Shown one piece after another: positions 22,277 through 29,096 of a stretch of DNA of 36,367 nucleotides. Source of the DNA: a virus. The position numbers were made by a program, and so were the translations under genes. The stretch covers positions 1 through 36,367 of IMG/VR virus record IMGVR_UViG_3300029955_000079; one strand, written 5' to 3'. Each line of letters starts with the position of its first letter. The stretch's first letter is position 1. Under the pieces are notes generated by a model. The model was given only the letters and a program-made list of their open reading frames with translations. It searched no databases and had not been told where the DNA came from.

Positions 22277-22894
22277 ATGTCAAAAATTAGGTTTATTGGT
22301 GATATCCACGGCGATACCAAGGCGTGGGAGCAGCTTATTCAGGATTGTGATGAGTCGATTCAGGTGGGGGATTTTGGCGCTGGTTTTGTGCCGATTCCCG
22401 ATCCGCAGGATATTTCCGTGAATCACAAATTCATCCGTGGTAATCATGACTCGCTCCATGCGTGTCGCAATTCGTCGCGATGGATTCCTGATGGCACCTA
22501 CGATCCCAAGCATCGGATGTTCCTGATGGGTGGTGCCTTCTCCATCGACTGGCAAAATCGCACACCCGGTGTCTCATGGTGGGGAGATGAGGAACTGTCC
22601 TATCAGGAACTTTATGGGATGATTTCTCGTTATGAGGAACTGAAGCCTCAAGTGATGGTGACGCACGACTGCCCTGAAAACATGTATTTTAAATTGTTTC
22701 CGGTGGAGACGAGCAAACACCATTATCCAAACCGAACGTCAAAGGCGCTTCAGGCGATGCTCGAAATTCACCAACCTAAATTGTGGATTTTCGGTCATTG
22801 GCATAGTTTTCGAAATGAAGTCATCGACGGCACCAGATTTTTATGTTGTGACATTAATCAGGCGATTAATGTTGACTTACCGACATATGAATGA
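22277..22894 (+). CDS. calcineurin-like metallophosphoesterase
   Basis: 205 residues with all five metallophosphoesterase motifs in order: GDIHG (D9, H11), GDFG, GNHD, THD and GHWH. These hold a two-metal centre. Serine/threonine phosphatase, nucleotide phosphodiesterase and Ap4A hydrolase relatives share this core, so the substrate is open. AAGGA precedes ATG. It follows the hydrolase by 10 bases, though its own expression class may differ. Confidence 0.9.
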   Translation: MSKIRFIGDIHGDTKAWEQLIQDCDESIQVGDFGAGFVPIPDPQDISVNHKFIRGNHDSLHACRNSSRWIPDGTYDPKHRMFLMGGAFSIDWQNRTPGVSWWGDEELSYQELYGMISRYEELKPQVMVTHDCPENMYFKLFPVETSKHHYPNRTSKALQAMLEIHQPKLWIFGHWHSFRNEVIDGTRFLCCDINQAINVDLPTYE

Positions 22895-22900
22895 TATATT
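22872..22900 (+). promoter_or_regulatory. sigma70-type promoter
   Basis: TTGACT at 22872, 17-base spacer, TATATT at 22895, spanning the stop of the phosphoesterase gene and driving the ORF at 22928. Confidence 0.6.
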
Positions 22901-22927
22901 AAGAACTCACAAAAAAGGAGAATAAAA

Positions 22928-23122
22928 ATGTCAGACAATACAAAAAATTGTATCCACGCCAGTATCCACGAATCAGATAAGGATATTGGCAACGACAAGA
23001 AGCCCGAAAAGAAGTCAAACGCAATTCATGCCTCGATAAGACCAGACGACAAGACGGGTCAGGAGCGTGAAGGTGGAGACAAGACTTCTTGGATCAAGAA
23101 GATTCTCACCAAGAAGAAGTGA
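22928..23122 (+). CDS. small charged protein with internal duplication, 64 aa
   Basis: Two copies of an 11-residue motif, CIHASIHESDK and AIHASIRPDDK, 24 residues apart, then a Lys-rich tail ending KKILTKKK. AAAAAAGGAG precedes ATG and it has its own promoter. Not recognised. Its stop abuts the stop of the minus-strand frameshift extension at 23123. Confidence 0.65.
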   Translation: MSDNTKNCIHASIHESDKDIGNDKKPEKKSNAIHASIRPDDKTGQEREGGDKTSWIKKILTKKK

Positions 23123-24003
23123 TTACATAGACTGATTGAGTCTATTTGCTTCATCAGCCTGTTGAATAGTCTTGGAAACCATTTGAAGGGTTAAAGTCCT
23201 TTCAAATGGTATTTCATTTTCAATTTCTTCCAGAGAATAACCGTGATGGTGCCGCAGGGCAAAGTTTGTCGAATAATACGCGCTTAGAGTATTATGGATT
23301 AGAGATACAAAAAAAAATCCATAAGTGAGTTAAAGGTCAGAATTTTTTCGTTGCCATTACTGTTTATATATTTCAGAGAGTGGCGAATTGATGGCGTTGA
23401 TAGTAGGAAGTCCTTAATTTTATGAAAGGTCTTTACGTCGAGGCTGTCAATAAAATCCCGCAGTTCCAAGTGTGACATCTCGATATATTCGTCGTTACTG
23501 AACACCTTATCAACACAATTTACAACTAATTCGAACAGGCCTTCCGCTGCCAGACGTTCCTTGAAGTCTTTGTTGTCGTAGATCGAGGCCATCGGATATT
23601 GCATCACCATAACCGTCTTATCGTCCACCTTGATATTCTTGTCGGGGGCGTTTTCATCGAATTGAACCTCAACATCATTAAAATTAATTGAAAGAGGATA
23701 TTCCTTTCCATCTTCAACATCTTTGACTACGAAATTTTCCATATTGTTGACCGAGGCGGCGCGAAGCCTTAGAAATATAAATTCCAGATCGAAGAGTGGA
23801 ATCTCGTTGACGTTGAAGTCTTCTTCCTGACAGCATACATTCACCACGTCCTTGATAGCCCTGAGAATATCGTTGATGTCCTTACTCTCCTTGGCGAGAA
23901 GGAGAATCTTTTCCTCCTTGACGAGGTATCGGCGGAAGGCTAGTTTCTTTTTAGTAGAAGGCTGGTCAATAAAAAATATTGGATATACAATTTTAGGTAT
24001 CAT
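23123..24003 (-). CDS. 26: gp26-like baseplate/tail assembly protein with -1 frameshift extension
   Basis: The zero-frame product is 234 residues (23299-24003), with the gp26 N-terminal pattern 'K...fR.yLVKEEKiLLlA.ES.D'. At its end lies an uninterrupted T9 run (23317-23309), giving T-TTT-TTG in the -1 register. Reading back one base opens a frame that has no start codon of its own and continues to 23123 with STNFALRHHHGYSLEEIENE and IPFERTLTLQMVSK, a gp51/tail-chaperone-like sequence. A 7-bp hairpin (ATAATAC/GTATTAT, 23273-23295) follows 12 bases downstream. The fusion would be 293 residues. In T4 the hub assembly factors gp26 and gp51 are separate neighbours. Confidence 0.82.
23273..23317 (-). 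promoter_or_regulatory. -1 ribosomal frameshift signal
   Basis: Slippery T run (23317-23309, ending TTG at 23308), 12-base spacer containing the zero-frame TAA, and a 7-bp stem with 9-base loop. See the gene entry and finding. Confidence 0.75.
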
Positions 24004-24012
24004 TTCATTTCC

Positions 24013-24633
24013 TTATGAAACCGCCAAAGACCACTCTTTGAAGGTGAATCCTACAGTTATTTTAAATAAGTTGTTGGTCTGTTCCCATATTAGGGGTGAC
24101 GCCGAGAACATGATGGGCTTCGCTCTTGTCACGAAGACCGTCTGGATGATGTTTCCGAGGTTGTCATATATATTTATACTGATATTAGGTGCGACAATAT
24201 CGTCGTCATACATCGTCGTATATCTAGGAAGCGTGATGCTGGTGGTGCTGCCGCCCGTCGAGGTTCCTGATGTGGTGCTGGTCTCAGAAAAGTTATAAAT
24301 CGAATTAATCCATGAATAAAAGAATGTGTAAATAGTGCCACTCTTATCCGCGATGAAGGTTATCTTGATGTCGCCAAAGACGGCGTTATATGGCGTCTTC
24401 ACCGATGGTCCAAGGCCATAACGCGCCGTTTCGTTCGAAAGAAGCGCGGCGACGGGGAGATTCACACTCTCGGCTCTGAAAGCCAGAAGTTGGGGCAACT
24501 CCGACTGTAGAATGACACCATTCTTGGCATTACTGAATATGTTTGGTAGGGTGATATTCACATTAAATTTAGAGCTACTGGATACCCCGTACTGCTGTAT
24601 ATTTGTTATGAAATCGTTGATATTAAATGCCAT
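24013..24633 (-). CDS. tail-tube-fold / baseplate structural protein
   Basis: 206 residues. Pattern SSKFNVNITLPNIF, LAFRAESVNLPVAALL, AVFGDIKITFIADKSGTIYTFFYSWINSIY and a closing ITVGFTFKEWSLAV is that of gp19-type tube proteins and their baseplate relatives, including the terminal 'F.f..w' strand. It carries a Ser/Thr/Gly-rich insert (about 118-133). It lies 9 bases upstream of gp26, so they are co-transcribed. Candidates are gp48/gp54-like tube initiator or a tube paralogue. Confidence 0.6.
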   Translation of the reverse strand: MAFNINDFITNIQQYGVSSSSKFNVNITLPNIFSNAKNGVILQSELPQLLAFRAESVNLPVAALLSNETARYGLGPSVKTPYNAVFGDIKITFIADKSGTIYTFFYSWINSIYNFSETSTTSGTSTGGSTTSITLPRYTTMYDDDIVAPNISINIYDNLGNIIQTVFVTRAKPIMFSASPLIWEQTNNLFKITVGFTFKEWSLAVS

Positions 24634-24642
24634 ATCGTTCCC

Positions 24643-25242
24643 TTAAGTTTTTAATAAACTAGCAGCCCACACATACTCGGCAGACTTCTTTTTAAATCTA
24701 TTTAATGGCAACAGGATGGCGTAGTCCCAAGCCGTGGGTGGAACATATTGGAAGGGACTTCTGATGTGGGCGAAGAGATATCGATGAACACAAGGTTTGA
24801 ATAATTTAAACTGACCCGCCGCCTTGAGAATCTGGTAGGTGATGACCAGCTTGGAAGTCTTATCATACTTGTCATTATTCATGGTCTTATAAAGAGCATC
24901 CATCAACTTCGCTCTCATGAAAGGAGGAAGGTAATGGAGGTTGATGCCGAGAAATCCATCACTATAAAATTCAATTGGAAAGATAAGTGGAAATACGTCA
25001 TAGTATTCTAGCGTCAGCTTATGCTTTGGATCATAGGCGAAGAAGTACAGTTTCCCGATAGAATTTGGGCTGATTTGTTCGATATTCTGGAAGGCGGTGG
25101 CATTTTTTTGAAAGTCTTTTGGATTGACATACTTCGTGCCATAGGCCTTCTGTCGGAACCACTCCCGCGCTTCCTCCGCATCCTTCTTCAGGTCGAAGCC
25201 TTTCAGCTTGGCCGTTTTCGCAAGTTGCTCAAACTTATACAT
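24643..25242 (-). CDS. conserved T4-like tail-module protein
   Basis: 199 residues with a block I know as recurring in T4-like phages but cannot name: GKLYFFAYDPKHKLTLEYYD, FPLIFPIEFYSDGFLGINLHYLPP and MRAKLMDALYK. C-terminal part is basic. First gene of the minus-strand tail operon, with AATAAATA 22 bases before its ATG; followed by a tube-fold protein and gp26. Baseplate component is likely by context. Confidence 0.6.
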   Translation of the reverse strand: MYKFEQLAKTAKLKGFDLKKDAEEAREWFRQKAYGTKYVNPKDFQKNATAFQNIEQISPNSIGKLYFFAYDPKHKLTLEYYDVFPLIFPIEFYSDGFLGINLHYLPPFMRAKLMDALYKTMNNDKYDKTSKLVITYQILKAAGQFKLFKPCVHRYLFAHIRSPFQYVPPTAWDYAILLPLNRFKKKSAEYVWAASLLKT

Positions 25243-25264
25243 TCATGAATCCTCTTGTTTTTCA

Positions 25265-25272
25265 TATTTATT
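25265..25272 (-). promoter_or_regulatory. late-promoter-like motif AATAAATA
   Basis: 22 bases before the ATG at 25242; would drive the three-gene tail operon. Confidence 0.5.
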
Positions 25273-25283
25273 GCGTTTTAGGA

Positions 25284-25312
25284 TTGACTTCTAAGGGACA
25301 TTCTGTTAGAAG
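25284..25312 (+). promoter_or_regulatory. sigma70-type promoter, weak -10
   Basis: TTGACT, 17-base spacer, TAGAAG; 29 bases before the start at 25341. Confidence 0.45.
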
Positions 25313-25340
25313 TTTAAAACTGATTATGGGGTTGTGTAAC

Positions 25341-25784
25341 ATGGGAAATGAAAAAGTCATCGTTTGGCGGCTGGAAGATGACGCCACGAGAAGTGGCGTC
25401 TACAACTATAAATTTGGAAGGCCACTTAGAAACATAACCGAACCTCTTTTTTATAAGAATGAAGGAAAATATAATTTCTGGTCGTGGAATTTTCATCCAA
25501 AAGACCCTCATCGTATGCCTGAGCCGCGAGAGGATGGAATAGTAGATTTTCGTGGTGGTATTGACTATTGTGGGTTTGAGTCTCTTCGACAATATTATAA
25601 ATTTTTCAACCCAATTGTTAGAAAAATGCTGGCGAAAACGACGACAATAAAGTTGGTGGCATACGAAGTTGAAAAAAAGAGGATGAAATTCGGTAAAAGC
25701 CAAGTGATGTTCGAACGTTGCGAATCTAAGATGGTCAAGAAATATTCTCCTGCTCACCGGCCCCGAAAAAAAGTTCAAAAATAG
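25341..25784 (+). CDS. hypothetical protein, 147 aa
   Basis: ATG 25341 chosen as it lies after the promoter and has TGGGG upstream; 25326 is possible, and 25245 would precede the promoter. Trp/Tyr/Phe-rich middle (NFWSWNFHPKDPHRMPEP), strongly basic C-terminus (HRPRKKVQK), suggesting nucleic-acid contact. Not recognised. Confidence 0.6.
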   Translation: MGNEKVIVWRLEDDATRSGVYNYKFGRPLRNITEPLFYKNEGKYNFWSWNFHPKDPHRMPEPREDGIVDFRGGIDYCGFESLRQYYKFFNPIVRKMLAKTTTIKLVAYEVEKKRMKFGKSQVMFERCESKMVKKYSPAHRPRKKVQK

Positions 25785-25795
25785 AAATTTTCCTA

Positions 25796-25824
25796 TTGAC
25801 TTAGAAGTTCTAACCTCTTATAAC
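25796..25824 (+). promoter_or_regulatory. sigma70-type promoter
   Basis: TTGACT at 25796, 17-base spacer, TATAAC at 25819. Confidence 0.7.
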
Positions 25825-25833
25825 CGGGACATG

Positions 25834-25850
25834 GAGACGGGGATCGTCTC
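25834..25850 (+). promoter_or_regulatory. 5' leader hairpin
   Basis: GAGACG-GGGAT-CGTCTC, 10 bases after the -10 box, so at or near the 5' end of the transcript; same layout as 13689-13718. Confidence 0.5.
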
Positions 25851-25873
25851 TCATTCAAAGGATAAAGATCATA

Positions 25874-26215
25874 ATGATTGAGGAATATAAGACTAAGTGG
25901 TTGGAGGCTCTTCGTTCCGGTGATTACAAGCAGGGGCGTGAAGCCCTGAAGAAGAGAAGCAGGGATAAGGGTGCAGGACCACGGTACTGTTGCCTAGGTG
26001 TTTTGGGTGAATGTATTCACAAGGATTTCTTCAGTGATTCTCGTGATGAGGCGCATTATATTCCAACTAAAAATCGATATACTTTCGAGTTGGATGATGA
26101 GCATCTTAAAAAGGTCGGCCTAGATTGGGATGATCAGGAGTATCTCATGAAGGCGAATGATCTTCATAACTGGTCTTTCAATAGGATTGCGGATTACATC
26201 GAAGAAAATCTATAA
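25874..26215 (+). CDS. small phage protein with 'YCCLGVL' motif
   Basis: 113 residues. Starts WLEALRSGDYKQGREALKK and has RYCCLGVLGECIHKD; this 'W...L.sg.y.Q....L......yCCLGvL' layout is common in phages and mobile elements, with unknown role. A distant relative is at 4876. The own promoter and leader hairpin suggest strong early expression. Confidence 0.75.
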   Translation: MIEEYKTKWLEALRSGDYKQGREALKKRSRDKGAGPRYCCLGVLGECIHKDFFSDSRDEAHYIPTKNRYTFELDDEHLKKVGLDWDDQEYLMKANDLHNWSFNRIADYIEENL

Positions 26216-26228
26216 TAAATAAAGGTTC

Positions 26229-26319
26229 CGGCTCTGGCGTTAGACGCGGGAGGGATTTATAAACCCTTTAGCATCAGATGGGTGTTCTTGACTAGGAGCG
26301 TAACCTAGAGGGCCGACCA
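26229..26319 (+). tRNA. type II tRNA, Leu-like body with apparent TAT anticodon
   Basis: Acceptor CGGCTCT/AGGGCCG, discriminator A, CCA encoded. Long variable arm AGCATC-AGATG-GGTGTT. Anticodon arm AGGGA-TTTATAA-ACCCT gives TAT with an A-A mismatch at 31/39; against bacterial tRNA-Leu(TAA) (AGGGATTTAAAATCCCT) only two bases differ. D-arm is minimal (GCG-TTAGA-CGC). T-arm CTAGG-AGCGTAA-CCTAG is almost that of the tRNA-Tyr here. AATAAATA ends 7 bases upstream. Amino acid unclear. Confidence 0.65.
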
Positions 26320-26348
26320 ATTTTTTCATCTTACATCTCAAAGGAGTT

Positions 26349-26786
26349 ATGACGTTGCAGATTTATAATTTGCCTGCTGGTAAATATACTATAGGAGACC
26401 CTGCATATTTCTTTTCAGACAAGGATCAAGACGACTGGCTACGCTTTATCGAATCAAATGATTTTGTTGACGACGAGGGGATGGGATTTCTTCTGGATGT
26501 TAATACAATAGTTGTGGTCTTTCATACTACCCATGGCGATGGTAAATTTGAAGACGACATGGGTAATTCCTATCCTGTTGACTCCGGTTTGATAGGCATA
26601 ATTCCTTTTCGGGAAGGTACCGACGTTCCTTCTGGTCATACCATGATTGAGTTTGATCGGAACTTCGAATGTTTCAACAACAACGGCTTCCTCCACTTTG
26701 GAGATATCTTTATAGATACGCAGGGTGATGACGAAGATGACATTTATTTTAACGAAGACGAGGGGAGTTTGTATGATGACGAATGA
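26349..26786 (+). CDS. conserved phage protein, 'GKYTIGDP' type
   Basis: 145 residues, acidic. Starts YNLPAGKYTIGDPAYFFSD, a motif met in many small phage proteins ('aG.Y.iGDPcYv'), then FHTTHGDGKFEDD and a Gly/Asp-rich end. Beta-rich; role unknown. AAAGGAG precedes ATG. Confidence 0.7.
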   Translation: MTLQIYNLPAGKYTIGDPAYFFSDKDQDDWLRFIESNDFVDDEGMGFLLDVNTIVVVFHTTHGDGKFEDDMGNSYPVDSGLIGIIPFREGTDVPSGHTMIEFDRNFECFNNNGFLHFGDIFIDTQGDDEDDIYFNEDEGSLYDDE

Positions 26787-26883
26787 TAATCTAGTAGGCC
26801 GTTACGACGCATTTCTCAACGCCATGACCTTCGGATACTTCCAAGGAACACGCTTTTATATCACTTCGATTATGAGGTTCTAA
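26773..26883 (+). CDS. tiny ORF, 36 aa
   Basis: ATG 26773 lies 5 bases after GGGGAG and overlaps the previous stop. Product MMTNDNLVGRYDAFLNAMTF and further to TSIMRF. Stop overlaps the next ATG (TAATG). Supported by ribosome site and coupling only. Confidence 0.4.
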   Translation: MMTNDNLVGRYDAFLNAMTFGYFQGTRFYITSIMRF

Positions 26884-26929
26884 TGACATTTATCATTATT
26901 ATTGTTGTTTTACTACTCATAGGAGTAAT

Positions 26930-26989
26930 ATGATATTCTGGTTTTGTTTTTGTTTCGCTTTGTTTTCTTTTCTACTGTCCATGAGGTAA
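26930..26989 (+). CDS. tiny hydrophobic ORF, 19 aa
   Basis: ATG 26930 directly after a good site (AGGAGTAAT). Product is almost all Phe/Leu/Cys, a single membrane helix ending SMR. A still shorter hydrophobic ORF (26883-26933, MTFIIIIVVLLLIGVI) precedes it and overlaps it. Either leader peptides or micro-membrane proteins. Confidence 0.4.
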   Translation: MIFWFCFCFALFSFLLSMR

Positions 26990-26993
26990 TATA

Positions 26994-27158
26994 ATGTTCT
27001 GGATTCTTGCATTTCTCTGGGTAACCAGCGGTATTGCCAGCTTTTACTTTAGTTCTACTAAAGCTATGCTTCATGATCGGACTATGGTTGTGCTGGGTAT
27101 ATTTTGTGGTGCCACCTGTGGACCGTTTGGGATTTTCTGGTTTTTTGATAAGGAATAA
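26994..27158 (+). CDS. small two-helix membrane protein, 54 aa
   Basis: ATG 26994 with GAGGTAATATA upstream. Two hydrophobic segments, FWILAFLWVTSGIASFYF and MVVLGIFCGATCGPFGIFWF, joined by a short polar loop. Member of a run of tiny membrane ORFs from 26883. Not recognised. Confidence 0.55.
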   Translation: MFWILAFLWVTSGIASFYFSSTKAMLHDRTMVVLGIFCGATCGPFGIFWFFDKE

Positions 27159-27162
27159 AAAA

Positions 27163-27411
27163 TTGTTGAAAATTGGTGAAGGATATTTTATTTTTGTCAA
27201 GTATGACGACGGCTCGGTGAACCTTCTGAATACTTTCTATCCTGATAACATGGCTTATGAGCCTTTGAAGCTTCATAGGCTGTTGACAACGGCTCGTCAT
27301 AAGCTTAATCAGTGGTATGACAGCTTCTATCAGGACCGTGAGGGACATCTCCTATTGGGAATCGGTACACATGATTCCACTGGTGTTTGGAAGCTGGTGA
27401 GTATTCTATGA
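27163..27411 (+). CDS. hypothetical protein, 82 aa
   Basis: TTG 27163 (or 27166) with AAGGAA 8 bases upstream; the longer ORF back to 27034 is a shadow of the membrane gene. Beta start GYFIFVKYDDGSVNLL, helical middle, end GTHDSTGVWKLVSIL. Stop overlaps the next ATG. Confidence 0.55.
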   Translation: MLKIGEGYFIFVKYDDGSVNLLNTFYPDNMAYEPLKLHRLLTTARHKLNQWYDSFYQDREGHLLLGIGTHDSTGVWKLVSIL

Positions 27412-27632
27412 CCCTTGCACAACTCGTAAAATTGAACTATAATTTCCTTCGTTTTTCAAATGGGGAATTTACATACGCCTCGGATAATGAGGCATTTTTT
27501 AAGATTCGTATTCCTCTTGAAGAAGTTGGAAATGGAACACTTCTTTCCTATGAGAAGGGAATTGTTCTCATGAAGTGGATCAGGAAGGAATTAGAATTAC
27601 GTGAACAAGTAGAGGAAACTAAAAATGACTGA
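27408..27632 (+). CDS. hypothetical protein, 74 aa
   Basis: ATG 27408 overlaps the upstream TGA, with GGTGAG upstream. Pattern LVKLNYNFLRFSNGEFTYAS then a helix ending ELREQVEETKND. Overlaps the RNA ligase start by 8 bases, so it is co-translated with it. Not recognised. Confidence 0.6.
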   Translation: MTLAQLVKLNYNFLRFSNGEFTYASDNEAFFKIRIPLEEVGNGTLLSYEKGIVLMKWIRKELELREQVEETKND

Positions 27633-28737
27633 GATTACACGAAAGTTGGCGACAGTTCGTCGCATTGCCGAGATTAGAGATATTCCCGGTGCCGATAGAA
27701 TCGTCGCCTATCGGATTGATGGGTGGTGGGTTGTCTCTCGGAAGGGTTATTCTGTCGGAGAATTGGTTTGTTATTTTGAAATTGATTCATTTCTCCCGGT
27801 CGAGGAACGTTATGAATTTCTTCGAAAGAGCGGCTTCAAGTCAACCAAGAATTTGGGTGATGGCTTCCGTCTCCGCAGCATCAAGTTGAGGGGTCAGATT
27901 TCACAGGGTCTCATCCTGCCTTTGGATGAATTCCCTGAAATCATCAACGCCACGAATGAGGATGGTCAGTTGTTGACCGATTTTCTTGAAGAGGGAGAAG
28001 ACCTGACCGAACTTCTCCATATTCAAAAGTATGAGAAGCCCATTCCTACCAGCCTTCAGGGCATCGCGCGGGGCAACTTCCCCTCGTTCATTCCGAAGAC
28101 GGATCAGGAACGGTATCAGAACATTCGTGAATGGGAGTTGGAGAAATACAAAACAATGCCATTCGAAGTCACCATCAAGATGGATGGGTCGTCTATGACG
28201 GTCTATAAGAATGATGATGACTTTGGGGTTTGCTCCCGCAACATGAACTTGGCTGATGACGCCGAAAAGAATTTTCATAAGGAAGGAGGATCAGAAAATC
28301 TCTTCTGGAAGGTAACTCGTAAGCTGGGTCTCAAGGAGGCGCTTCTTGCCCTTAATATGAACGTCGCGCTTCAGGGTGAACTGGTTGGTCCCGGAATTCA
28401 GGGTAATCCATACGGTATCAAGGAGCATGATTTCTATCTGTTCGACATTTATGACATTGACACGAAACGATATCTTTCTCCGTTTGAACGTATCGTCCTG
28501 ATTGGAATGCTGAAAGGTTATGCTGTTGAATTAACGTTGGCTCCAATTTGTTATGCTAGCATCTTCTTTAACGACCTTTTGAATGCTGACTTTATTCATG
28601 AACTTGCCGACAAATCCGTCTTCCAGAATGAAGATGGTAAGTCTTATCCCGCCGAGGGTCTTGTCTTCAAGTCAAACGATGGTGAGTTTAGCTTCAAGAT
28701 GATATCAGACCGATATCTTCTCAACGAAAAGGACTGA
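27625..28737 (+). CDS. RNA ligase, DRB0094 (Deinococcus Rnl) family
   Basis: 370 residues. N-terminal OB-type domain (about 1-110, with DIPGADRIVAYRIDGWWVV and RSIKLRGQISQGLILP), then the nucleotidyltransferase core: motif I K185-M-D-G-S-S, QGELVGPGIQGNPYG, motif IV AEGLVFKS and motif V FSFKMIS. The OB-then-ligase order is that of the DraRnl/TIGR02306 family, which seals nicks with a 3'-OH RNA strand. It is unrelated in layout to the Rnl1 at 9128, so the phage has two sealing chemistries. Confidence 0.9.
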   Translation: MTEITRKLATVRRIAEIRDIPGADRIVAYRIDGWWVVSRKGYSVGELVCYFEIDSFLPVEERYEFLRKSGFKSTKNLGDGFRLRSIKLRGQISQGLILPLDEFPEIINATNEDGQLLTDFLEEGEDLTELLHIQKYEKPIPTSLQGIARGNFPSFIPKTDQERYQNIREWELEKYKTMPFEVTIKMDGSSMTVYKNDDDFGVCSRNMNLADDAEKNFHKEGGSENLFWKVTRKLGLKEALLALNMNVALQGELVGPGIQGNPYGIKEHDFYLFDIYDIDTKRYLSPFERIVLIGMLKGYAVELTLAPICYASIFFNDLLNADFIHELADKSVFQNEDGKSYPAEGLVFKSNDGEFSFKMISDRYLLNEKD

Positions 28738-28739
28738 AC

Positions 28740-28994
28740 ATGATCAAAGTCTATACACGAATAGAACCTTGTCCATTTTGTGACAAGGCCAAGAAACTTC
28801 TAAACATCCATGAAATCCCCTTCACAGAATTTGTGATTGGTAAGGATGTTAGCCGTTCATGGGTACATGAGGCATTTCCGTCGATGTATACCGTTCCGAT
28901 CATTGTCGATGAGAATCGTCTGATTGGTGGGTATGATTCACTCCTGAATGAAATCACGAATGTAGGCTTTGGAAAGACCCTGCTTCAAGAGTAG
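28740..28994 (+). CDS. glutaredoxin
   Basis: 84 residues, thioredoxin fold: KVYTRIEPCPFCDKAKKLL with the C-P-F-C redox centre at 12-15 (N-terminal strand then helix), TVPIIVDENRLIGGYDSL with the cis-Pro loop and glutathione-binding GGYD. Such phage proteins reduce ribonucleotide reductase, and an RNR gene starts at 36047. ATG overlaps the ligase stop region; terminator follows. Confidence 0.93.
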   Translation: MIKVYTRIEPCPFCDKAKKLLNIHEIPFTEFVIGKDVSRSWVHEAFPSMYTVPIIVDENRLIGGYDSLLNEITNVGFGKTLLQE

Positions 28995-29020
28995 TATTTT
29001 ATTACCTAAATATTTCAGAC

Positions 29021-29053
29021 AATGGCCCGAGGAAACTCGGGCCATTTTTTTTT
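29021..29053 (+). terminator. strong rho-independent terminator
   Basis: AATGGCCCGAG-GAAA-CTCGGGCCATT followed by TTTTTTT; ends the early operon before the late structural block. Confidence 0.95.
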
Positions 29054-29066
29054 GACATCTCCTTAT

Positions 29067-29074
29067 AATAAATA
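29067..29074 (+). promoter_or_regulatory. late-promoter-like motif AATAAATA
   Basis: 22 bases before the start at 29097 and just after the terminator. Confidence 0.55.
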
Positions 29075-29096
29075 ATTAAAATTAGGAGATTGTACT

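Noticed and set aside
4428-26319. Suppressor tRNA with TCA, TTA or CTA anticodon to explain the TGA at 6885
   Set aside because: All clearly folded tRNAs here have sense anticodons. A TTA reading of 26229 would need mismatched stems.
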